Shown piece by piece: positions 1-5,960 of a stretch of DNA of 21,599 nt (its first letter is position 1; every line of letters starts with the position of its first letter). The stretch is taken from assembly GCA_046155605.1 (NCBI GenBank), contig JBJXFQ010000109.1, forward strand, positions 1 to 21,599, in the 5' to 3' direction. The notes under the pieces are model-generated. The model was given only the letters and a program-made list of their open reading frames with translations. It had not been told where the DNA came from and did no database searches. The translations under genes were made by a program, and so were the position numbers. Source of the DNA: JAEUIZ01 sp046155605. Its GTDB lineage: Bacteria > Planctomycetota > Phycisphaerae > Phycisphaerales > UBA1924.

Positions 1-611
1 TCGCCCAGCGGCTTGCCGATGCGTCCGGCGACGATCGCCGCGATGGTCGCGCCGGTCATGTTGGAGACGAGGTCCCAGCCCGTGTTCACGAAGTCGCCGA
101 CGTTGGTCTCCATGAATCGCGTGGCGACGAACTCGACGACCTCGTTGGCCGCGCCGAGCCCCATGCCCATGCAGAAGATAGCGATGCGGACGCCCAGCGA
201 GAGCCGGAGGCCGGGAACGGCGGCCGCGAGCGCCTCGGCGCACGCGAGCGTCGCGCTGAAAAACCCGAAGGCGTGGACGATTTGGTCGTACTTCGGCATC
301 CACGCGGCCGGACGCATGTTGTAGAGCACGGTCCTTGCGCCGGGGCTTGGCGGCGTCCAATCCGGGGCGAGCGAAGCCGGGATCGGGACGTTGCCGCCTG
401 CCATGTGGAGGAATCCCCAGGCCGCGAGCAGCCAGAGGACGAGCGTGCTGAAGCGAACGCGGGCGTTCATAGCCATGACGCCGCCGGCGAGCACGACCAT
501 GACTGCGGCGTAGAAGAGGAACTCGTAGTTGCCGACGAGGACGGCGCGGGCGGTGAAGCCGACCATGTAGAGGGCCACGAACGCCGCGAGGAGCGGATGC
601 TTTCGGATCAT
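1..611 (-). CDS. YjdF/DUF2238-type integral membrane protein (partial, C-terminus outside window)
   Basis: The minus strand is open from an ATG at 611 to the window edge, about 203 residues, starting MIRKHPLLAAFVALYMVGFT. I see about five or six hydrophobic segments. Family-like motifs are FLHMAGGN near residue 70, YDQIVHAFGFF near 110, and a late block of acidic and aromatic residues (NEVVEFVATRFMETN, then WDLVSNMTGA) matching the E...D...WD..xNxxGA pattern of the YjdF/DUF2238 inner-membrane family as I remember it. The function of that family is not established. The gene starts 35 bases after the stop of the second pseudopilin gene on the same strand, so it is probably the last or a late gene of that operon. 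The C-terminus is missing only because the window ends. The family call is by motif recognition; that it is a membrane protein is clear. Confidence 0.7.
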   Translation of the reverse strand, partial: MIRKHPLLAAFVALYMVGFTARAVLVGNYEFLFYAAVMVVLAGGVMAMNARVRFSTLVLWLLAAWGFLHMAGGNVPIPASLAPDWTPPSPGARTVLYNMRPAAWMPKYDQIVHAFGFFSATLACAEALAAAVPGLRLSLGVRIAIFCMGMGLGAANEVVEFVATRFMETNVGDFVNTGWDLVSNMTGATIAAIVAGRIGKPLG

Positions 612-628
612 GGGGTCAGCATATCGAG

Positions 629-646
629 ATCGGCGGGCGGGCCGAT
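629..646 (-). repeat. Inverted repeat directly after the second pseudopilin stop codon
   Basis: ATCGGC (629-634) and GCCGAT (641-646) form a 6-bp stem with a 6-base loop. On the minus strand it begins at the base after the TAA stop (649-647) and ends 17 bases before the ATG of the membrane-protein gene. No T-run follows on the minus strand, so it is not a classical terminator. It could modulate read-through or mRNA stability. Confidence 0.3.
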
Positions 647-1462
647 TTATGGGGGTGGCAGATCGGGCCGGTAGTCGTGATCATCCCAGCGTTTGAGGTC
701 GGTGATCTCGAGGGTGGGCACGCCGCGGGCATGACCGTCAAGGAAGACGCCGTTGGCACCGTTCTTGTGCCGCTTGGGAGCCACGCGCTGGATATAGACG
801 GGGTTGTTGGGGATCGTGCCGGTGATGTTCTCGGCGTGGTGCATGTCGTAATAGATGGAGAGTTGGAAGTTGTTCTGGCCGGGCGTGTACCACGAGTTGG
901 AATGCACCGAGTTCGAGTCGTCCGCGAAGCACGAGATGTACATCGTGTCCCAGGGGCGGAAGTACCGCGACATTTTCGTCGGTGGTTTGGCGTATGTCGT
1001 GTTCACCAGGCCCGCGGCACGGAAGGAGAGGCCGTTGACCACATAGTGGATGTTGTGGCGGTCCTTGGGCCGGCTCGGGTCGAGGTAATACTCCGCACGA
1101 GCATAAAGGTCGCTCGCACCGTCACTGTTGCCATGCGGGTCGGCACCGGGCCAGCCCGCGGGGGCCCCAGCGGTTGCATTGGGATCAAGGAATGGCCTGA
1201 GCGTATAGGCCCAGGGCGGATTGAGCCTGCGACCGGGCCTTTCGCTGAACCCGCTCTCGCGCGGGGTCCATTCCTTCCAAGCGTCGACGTACATTGAGAG
1301 CGCCATGCCGATGGACCGCTGGTTGGCGAGGCACTTCGTCCGCCGACCGGCCTCGCGAGCACCGGCCAGCCCCGGCAACAGGATGCCGATCAGCAGTGCG
1401 ATGATCGCGATGACCACGAGAAGTTCGATCAGCGTGAACGCCCGGCGATTTGGCTTGCGCAT
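647..1462 (-). CDS. Type II secretion/type IV pilin-like protein with H-X9-DG domain (second of a tandem pair)
   Basis: The 271-residue product begins MRKPNRRAFTLIELLVVIAI. This is a prepilin leader: a short basic n-region, then F-T-L-I-E with the Glu needed for cleavage and N-methylation, then a hydrophobic helix to about residue 33. The C-terminal third contains H-KNGANGVFL-DG, a match to the H-X9-DG signature common in planctomycete pseudopilins. The middle (aromatic, Asn-rich) is presumably a globular periplasmic or surface domain. The start is supported by GGGAG about 7 bases upstream. The gene lies 14 bases downstream of a paralogue with the same architecture, so the two are almost certainly co-transcribed. 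Such proteins are very numerous in Planctomycetes; the role of individual copies is mostly unknown, so assembly into a specific pseudopilus is inference. Confidence 0.9.
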   Translation of the reverse strand: MRKPNRRAFTLIELLVVIAIIALLIGILLPGLAGAREAGRRTKCLANQRSIGMALSMYVDAWKEWTPRESGFSERPGRRLNPPWAYTLRPFLDPNATAGAPAGWPGADPHGNSDGASDLYARAEYYLDPSRPKDRHNIHYVVNGLSFRAAGLVNTTYAKPPTKMSRYFRPWDTMYISCFADDSNSVHSNSWYTPGQNNFQLSIYYDMHHAENITGTIPNNPVYIQRVAPKRHKNGANGVFLDGHARGVPTLEITDLKRWDDHDYRPDLPPP

Positions 1463-1476
1463 GATTCGCTCCCTTG

Positions 1477-2247
1477 CTATCGCGTGTATACCCCGTCATC
1501 CCATGTAGAAATCATCGTCGCAGCCTCTGATCGGACGAGTGCCGCGTGCCCGTCGAGAAATACCGCGTTGGTGCCGTTGCCGTGCCGCTTGGGGAAGATG
1601 CGAAGGCCCGCGGCGGGTCCGTTGAAATGCGAGACTGCCCAGATGTCATACCACTGGGAGATCTGCATGTCGTAGACCGGAGTGCCGGCGTACCAGGTGT
1701 TGGAGTAGATGCCGTCGGGGTCTTCGGCGAAGTCAGTGATGTAAATCGTTTTGGAAGGGAAGGGAAAGTTGCTGAGTTTGCCCGGGCCACGGCGGAGGTT
1801 GTCGTTAGCCGCCCCGGCAGGGTTGACGACTCCCGGACGCAGGAACGGGACGGCGTTGACGATGTAGTGAATCTTGTGCCCGTCGCGGATTCGCGAGGGA
1901 TCCCAGTAGTACGGGGCACGCTCAAACTTGTCGCCGACGGAAACACGCTCGACGACCTCGGGATCGAGATAGGGGCGCAGGCCGATGACCCAGCCGGGGC
2001 GACTCCACGGATCCGGAACTCCCAGCACGCCCTCGCGGGGGATGAAGTCCTTCTTGTCATTGGCGTACATCTGCGAGGCCAGACCCATCTGACGGTGGTT
2101 GGAGAGGCACTTGGCGGCACGGGCGGCGGCGCGGGCACCCGCGAGGCTCGGCAACAGGATGCCGATGAGCAGCGCGATGATGGCGATGACGACGAGGAGT
2201 TCGATCAGCGTGAACGCCCGGCGACAGGTGATCTCTTTGGGCGACAT
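1477..2247 (-). CDS. Type II secretion/type IV pilin-like protein with H-X9-DG domain (first of a tandem pair)
   Basis: This is a 256-residue protein if started at the ATG at 2247 (MSPKEITCRRAFTLIELLVV). That start places the prepilin cleavage site about 10 residues in and has GAGGT 4 bases upstream. The reading frame stays open further upstream to 2361, but that extension would put 38 unlikely residues before the leader and would run through the promoter. The Glu after the cleavage site, the long hydrophobic helix, and a C-terminal H-GNGTNAVFL-DG (H-X9-DG) are all present. It is clearly homologous over its length to the next gene: both share YYWDPSR/YYLDPSR, a HKIHYIVN/HNIHYVVN block and a final W-DD segment. 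This suggests tandem duplication followed by divergence. Confidence 0.9.
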   Translation of the reverse strand: MSPKEITCRRAFTLIELLVVIAIIALLIGILLPSLAGARAAARAAKCLSNHRQMGLASQMYANDKKDFIPREGVLGVPDPWSRPGWVIGLRPYLDPEVVERVSVGDKFERAPYYWDPSRIRDGHKIHYIVNAVPFLRPGVVNPAGAANDNLRRGPGKLSNFPFPSKTIYITDFAEDPDGIYSNTWYAGTPVYDMQISQWYDIWAVSHFNGPAAGLRIFPKRHGNGTNAVFLDGHAALVRSEAATMISTWDDGVYTR

Positions 2248-2251
2248 GAAT

Positions 2252-2320
2252 ACCTCAGCGGCCGTTTGGCCGGAACCAGCCCGCGGGAACTCCCGCGCGA
2301 TCGGCTTGCCCGCCGATCGC
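2252..2320 (-). promoter_or_regulatory. Hairpin-rich 5' leader of the pseudopilin operon
   Basis: The predicted transcript leader of about 80 bases contains three inverted repeats. One is a perfect 9-bp stem with a 6-base loop (GCGATCGGC at 2297-2305, GCCGATCGC at 2312-2320). Next to it is a 6-bp stem with a 4-base loop (CGCGGG 2282-2287, CCCGCG 2292-2297). The third is a 5-bp stem with a 4-base loop (CGGCC 2259-2263, GGCCG 2268-2272), two bases from the ribosome-binding site (GAGGT on the minus strand, 2256-2252). I do not recognise a known riboswitch class. The folding is read from complementarity only. Confidence 0.45.
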
Positions 2321-2334
2321 CTCCGCTGAGTCGC

Positions 2335-2363
2335 ATTATACCGTACCGACACAATACGCACAA
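2335..2363 (-). promoter_or_regulatory. Sigma70-like promoter of the pseudopilin operon
   Basis: On the minus strand, TTGTGC (2363-2358) is separated by 17 bases from a perfect TATAAT (2340-2335). Transcription would start near 2328, giving a leader of about 80 bases before the ATG at 2247. The -35 box matches consensus at only three of six positions. The promoter lies in the gap just after the lipoprotein gene, so the pseudopilin pair can be expressed separately from it. Confidence 0.6.
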
Positions 2364-2389
2364 GACCCTGACAAACGGAATTCGGATTT

Positions 2390-2842
2390 TTATTTGCCCG
2401 CGCCCGGCGAGTTGGCCGGCTCTGGCGGCGGCAGGTTTGTCGGCGTGGGCACGCCCTCAGCGTCCTTGCGATAGGTCACATCGACCCTGCGATTGAGTTC
2501 GTGCGGCGCGGGAATCACGTTATCAAGTTCCCCAAAGGCTCGGCCCAAGTCCATAATTTCCCATCGCATCAGCGCCGGCCGTGCGGTGTTCCGCGGCTCC
2601 CACTCGTCGTAGAAACGGATGACCAACTGCTTGCCGACGGGCACATCGACCGACCAGATGACCTCGCCGGAGGCGAGATCGCGCAGCGCGATGGATTGCG
2701 GATAGTCCGGGGTGCTGGGATAGGTGGAGAGCCCGCGCGTCGCCTGGCTGCCCTCGGGGTAGTAGCCCGGCACCCAGCACCCGCCGGCAACAAGCCCGGC
2801 CACGAGGACTCCCGCGCACACAATCGTTCGAAGGCTCGGCAT
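2390..2842 (-). CDS. Predicted lipoprotein of unknown function
   Basis: I do not recognise a family. With the ATG at 2842 the product has 150 residues and starts MPSLRTIVCAGVLVAGLVAG, followed by G-C. This is a short basic n-region, a hydrophobic stretch and a lipobox-like AGGC with the lipidated Cys at residue 22. I chose this start because GGAG lies 6 bases upstream; an ATG at 2857 is also in frame but has no clear ribosome-binding site. The mature part has a compact central region of beta-like sequence (ALRDLASGEVIWSVDVPVGK, RFYDEWEP) and ends in a Pro/Ala/Gly-rich tail. That suggests an envelope-attached domain, possibly binding another protein. It is divergent from ispF and precedes the pseudopilin genes on the same strand. 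Confidence 0.75.
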   Translation of the reverse strand: MPSLRTIVCAGVLVAGLVAGGCWVPGYYPEGSQATRGLSTYPSTPDYPQSIALRDLASGEVIWSVDVPVGKQLVIRFYDEWEPRNTARPALMRWEIMDLGRAFGELDNVIPAPHELNRRVDVTYRKDAEGVPTPTNLPPPEPANSPGAGK

Positions 2843-2970
2843 CGGCTGCTCCATCATTCTCGGACTCGATCAATCGACCGCCGCGTGTGGTACGCGGGAC
2901 ATGGTCTGGGAGTTTATCGTCCAACGGGGGAGTAGGATGTCTCAATCTCCGCGGACGCCCGACGGAAGCG

Positions 2971-3483
2971 ATGACCAACCACACTCCAAACTGTCGCATT
3001 GGCCACGGTTACGACCTGCATCGGCTGGCCACCGTGGCCTCGGGAGGAAGGCCCCTGGCGCTGGGCGGCGTGGTGCTGGATTCGCAGTTTGGCCCGGTCG
3101 CGCACTCGGACGGCGACGCGCTGCTTCATGCCATCACGGATGCGATTCTGGGGGCCGTGGGCCTGCCGGATATCGGGCAACTTTTCCCGGATTCTGAGCC
3201 GCGCTGGGCGGGAGCGAGATCGGATCAGTTTCTGGTGGAGGCCGTGCGGCGCGCGCGCGAGGCTGGCTGGACGGTTGGTAATGTTGATGCCACCGTGATT
3301 CTGGAGCGGCCGAAGATCGGCTCGCGCAAGGACGAGATTCGGCAGTCGATCGCGCGCATTCTGGGTGTTGATCCCGCGAGCGTGAACATCAAGGGCAAGA
3401 CGCACGAGGGCGTGGACGCGGTGGGCGAGGGGCGAGCGGTCGAGGTGCATGCCGTGGTGCTGATCGTGCGGGCCGATTCTTGA
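2971..3483 (+). CDS. ispF: 2-C-methyl-D-erythritol 2,4-cyclodiphosphate synthase
   Basis: IspF converts CDP-methylerythritol 2-phosphate to the 2,4-cyclodiphosphate, releasing CMP, in the MEP isoprenoid pathway in the cytosol. From the ATG at 2971 the product has 170 residues, close to the usual 155-165. The metal ligands are in IGHGYDLHRL (the D-x-H pair near residue 14) and AHSDGDALLHA. The family's ADAILGAVGLPDIG-like segment appears as ITDAILGAVGLPDIGQLFPD, and VGNVDATVILERPKIG is also typical. The C-terminal block reads IKGKTHEGVDAVGEG, a variant of the usual K-x-T-T-x-E-x-x-G-x-x-GRGEG. In-frame codons run upstream to 2887 but add no family sequence. It ends 6 bases before the converging dehydrogenase gene. 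Confidence 0.95.
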   Translation: MTNHTPNCRIGHGYDLHRLATVASGGRPLALGGVVLDSQFGPVAHSDGDALLHAITDAILGAVGLPDIGQLFPDSEPRWAGARSDQFLVEAVRRAREAGWTVGNVDATVILERPKIGSRKDEIRQSIARILGVDPASVNIKGKTHEGVDAVGEGRAVEVHAVVLIVRADS

Positions 3484-3489
3484 CGATCG

Positions 3490-4293
3490 CTATGTGCGTC
3501 TGCTCCGCGTGGCACGGCGAAGTGCGGCATCGGTCCAACTCGGGAATGCGTTGGCGAGAACAAACGCCCACCGTGCCGGAGCGCTCGTCCAGACCTCGCC
3601 GCGTGGGCGGCGGAGACAGCGGACGACGGCCCGCGCGACGCGCTCCGGCGGCTGCATCAGCGAGATCGGTGAACGGAGCCCATGCTTGCCGCCCGATCGC
3701 GATTCCATGAGGTCGAAGAGTTCGGTCCTCGTGCCGACGGGGTGGACGCTGGAGACATGGATGCCGCTTGCGGCGAGTTCGATGCGCATCGCGCGGGCGA
3801 TGTGGTCTTGTGCGGCCTTGGTCGCGGAATAGGCACCGTGGAAGGGTGTGCCCATCTTGGCGAGGCAACTGGAGCAGACGAGAACGTGTCCGCGGCGGGC
3901 CGGGAGCATCTGGGCGAGGGCCGGGCGGATGGTGGCCAGCGTCCCGAAAAAGTTGGTCTCGAAGATCGCACGCACGTCGGCGTCCGAGCACTCGTGCATG
4001 GCACGATCGAGTCCGTATCCGGCGTTGGCGAAGACGGCATACATCGAGCCGAATGCCTCGGTGGCGCGCGCGACGAGCCGCTCCGAATCGCCGGGCTTGT
4101 CCACGTCGCAGGCGACGGCGATGGCGCGCCCGCCGGCGGACTTGATCCGTTCGACGACCTGCTCAAGCCGCTCGATGCGTCGCGCCGCCACCGCCACGGG
4201 CATCCCGGCCTGCGCGCAGGCCATCGCGGTGGCGAGCCCGATGCCTGATGATGCACCGGTGATGGCGATGGGCCGGCCGCGAAGGTCGATCAT
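3490..4293 (-). CDS. SDR-family NAD(P)-dependent oxidoreductase
   Basis: This is a 267-residue classical short-chain dehydrogenase starting MIDLRGRPIAITGASSGIG. The Rossmann-fold nucleotide motif TGASSGIG is at about residues 11-18, followed by an Arg-rich end of the second strand (AARRIERL) that favours NADP(H). The structural NAG motif is present as ANAGYG near 90. The catalytic Ser lies in CSSCLAK and the Tyr-Lys pair is in AYSATKAA near residue 157. The C-terminal part differs from polyol or acyl-carrier reductases that I could name, so the substrate cannot be given. It starts 34 bases after the stop of the M32 peptidase gene on the same strand, so the two are probably one transcript. Confidence 0.9.
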   Translation of the reverse strand: MIDLRGRPIAITGASSGIGLATAMACAQAGMPVAVAARRIERLEQVVERIKSAGGRAIAVACDVDKPGDSERLVARATEAFGSMYAVFANAGYGLDRAMHECSDADVRAIFETNFFGTLATIRPALAQMLPARRGHVLVCSSCLAKMGTPFHGAYSATKAAQDHIARAMRIELAASGIHVSSVHPVGTRTELFDLMESRSGGKHGLRSPISLMQPPERVARAVVRCLRRPRGEVWTSAPARWAFVLANAFPSWTDAALRRATRSRRT

Positions 4294-4327
4294 GGTGTGA
4301 GGATACGAACGGCGGAAGCCACGGGCA

Positions 4328-5836
4328 TCAGAGCGCGTAGAGCGCGCGGTACTTGTCATCGAGTGCGGCGACGAGCGGCCGATGGTCGGGTGGCCCGCCC
4401 GCGATCCGCTCGATGAGTCGCGCCGGCACGAATCGCTGCCCATGCCCATGCACGTTGGTCCGCAACCACGCGAGCAGGGGAGCGAAATCGCCCCGCGACA
4501 TGGTGTCATCGAGGTCGGGGATGGCAGACCGAGCGGCGGCCAGCATCTGCGCCGCGTAGACGTTGCCGAGCGTGTACGTCGGGAAGTACCCGAGTAGACC
4601 CTCGGCCCAGTGCCCATCCTGGAGGCAGCCGTCGGCGTCGGAAGCGGGCTCGACGCCCAGGCGAGCGCGATAGGCGGCGCGCCAGGCCTCGGGCAGATCG
4701 CGCGGCAGCAGCCGCCCGTCCACCATGTCGCGCTCGAGTTCGAAGCGGACCCAGATATGGAGGTTGTACGTTAGTTCGTCGGCCTGGGCTCGCAGCGTGG
4801 TGACCTCGACGCGATTGATCGCGGCGTGGAAGGCATCGACTCGGACGGTGCCGAGAGACTCCGGGAAAACGCTCCTGAGCCTTGGGAAGAAGTGCTTCCA
4901 GAACGGCAGGCCGCGACCGATCTGGTTCTCCCACAGCCGCGCCTGGCTCTCATGGATGCCGATGGACGCGGGCCGGCCCATGGGAGTGCCGACGTGCGCG
5001 GGGTCGAGGCCTTGTTCGTAGAGCCCGTGGCCGACCTCGTGGAGGAGAAAGAAAAGGCCCTGGGCGAGCGAGCGTTCGGAGAATCGCACGGCCATGCGGG
5101 TGTCGCTCGGGCCGAGCGCGATGCAGAACGGATGAGCACCGACGTCGAGCCGCCCTCGCTCGAGGTCAAAGCCGACAGAGGCGGCGACAGCCTGCGCGAA
5201 GAGTCGCTGACGATCGACGGGGAACTCACGCTTGAGGAACGCGGCACGGGATTTGCGGCGAGCGGCGATCGCCTGAACGAGCGGTCGCAGCGCACTGCCG
5301 AGACTTTCAAAGAGCGTGGCAAGCGCCTTGCCGCTGGCACCCTGCTCGTAGTGGTCGAGTAGGGCGTCATACGCAGGCCCTGGGCGGCCCGATGCAGCGG
5401 CCTCTTCGCGGGCGAGGGCGACGATCTGCTCAAGGTGTGGGAGAAGGCGCGAGAAATCGGACTCCTCTCTCGCGTCGACCCAGGCGCGCTGGGCAATCGT
5501 CGTGACGCGGGCACGCTCCTCGACCAATCGGCGCTGGAGCCGCGCTTGGCGATCGTGCTCACGGCGAAGTTCGCGCACATTGGCCGCGACGGGAGAATCC
5601 GAATCGGCGACGAGCGAAGAGGCCTCTGCGGCGGCGAGAAGATCGTTCCAGCGCGGGTCCACAGTGCGATCGTGCAGAAGCCCGGCCAGGGCGGCTCGTT
5701 GCTCGCCTCGATGCGCCACCGCGCCGGGCGGCATAAAGGTTTCCTCGTCCCATTCGAGAAGGTCCGCGCAGGAGGCGAAGACGCTCATCTCGCGCGATCG
5801 GCGGATCAGTTCGTCATACGCGCGCTCCGGGCTCAT
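4328..5836 (-). CDS. M32-family metallocarboxypeptidase (Taq carboxypeptidase type)
   Basis: This is a 502-residue cytosolic zinc carboxypeptidase that removes residues from peptide C-termini; the length is normal for the family. The HEXXH zinc motif is HEVGHGLYEQGLD, followed by the family's HES-motif (IHESQARLWEN), in which the Glu is the third zinc ligand. The substrate-binding HPF block reads AHPFCIALGPSDTRMAVRF. The C-terminal W-x-EGLLGYFPTYTLGNVYAAQM segment is also typical. There is no signal peptide. The N-terminal half is helical. The ATG at 5836 gives a family-like N-terminus (YDELIRRSREM...ADLLEWDEETFMPPGA). A divergent sensor phosphatase begins 124 bases upstream, and the downstream dehydrogenase is probably co-transcribed. 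A role in peptide turnover is inferred from the family. Confidence 0.95.
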   Translation of the reverse strand: MSPERAYDELIRRSREMSVFASCADLLEWDEETFMPPGAVAHRGEQRAALAGLLHDRTVDPRWNDLLAAAEASSLVADSDSPVAANVRELRREHDRQARLQRRLVEERARVTTIAQRAWVDAREESDFSRLLPHLEQIVALAREEAAASGRPGPAYDALLDHYEQGASGKALATLFESLGSALRPLVQAIAARRKSRAAFLKREFPVDRQRLFAQAVAASVGFDLERGRLDVGAHPFCIALGPSDTRMAVRFSERSLAQGLFFLLHEVGHGLYEQGLDPAHVGTPMGRPASIGIHESQARLWENQIGRGLPFWKHFFPRLRSVFPESLGTVRVDAFHAAINRVEVTTLRAQADELTYNLHIWVRFELERDMVDGRLLPRDLPEAWRAAYRARLGVEPASDADGCLQDGHWAEGLLGYFPTYTLGNVYAAQMLAAARSAIPDLDDTMSRGDFAPLLAWLRTNVHGHGQRFVPARLIERIAGGPPDHRPLVAALDDKYRALYAL

Positions 5837-5925
5837 CGTCGCAACTCCACGGCGGGGGCGATGGTATCAACGCACCGATTGCGGCGGATGGAGAGCGGCT
5901 CGGCGCGGTGCGATACGCCCGGAAG

Positions 5926-5937
5926 TCGACCGGTCGA
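5926..5937. repeat. 12-bp perfect palindrome in a divergent promoter region
   Basis: TCGACCGGTCGA reads the same on both strands. It lies in the 124-base gap between the divergent M32 peptidase and sensor-phosphatase genes, 9 bases before a possible -10 box (GATACT, 5947-5952) facing the phosphatase gene. It may be a protein-binding site, but a palindrome of this size and GC content can occur by chance. Confidence 0.3.
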
Positions 5938-5960
5938 GATGACATTGATACTCGGTCGAA

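Noticed and set aside
1546..2496. A 316-codon plus-strand open frame opposite the first pseudopilin
   Set aside because: Antisense shadow that also runs through the promoter and into the lipoprotein gene.
3389..3465. Altered IspF C-terminal motif (KGKTHEGVDAVGEG) as a sign of a non-functional or novel enzyme
   Set aside because: The metal ligands and length are normal and the same general pattern (K-x-K-T-x-E) is, to my knowledge, found in other functional family members.
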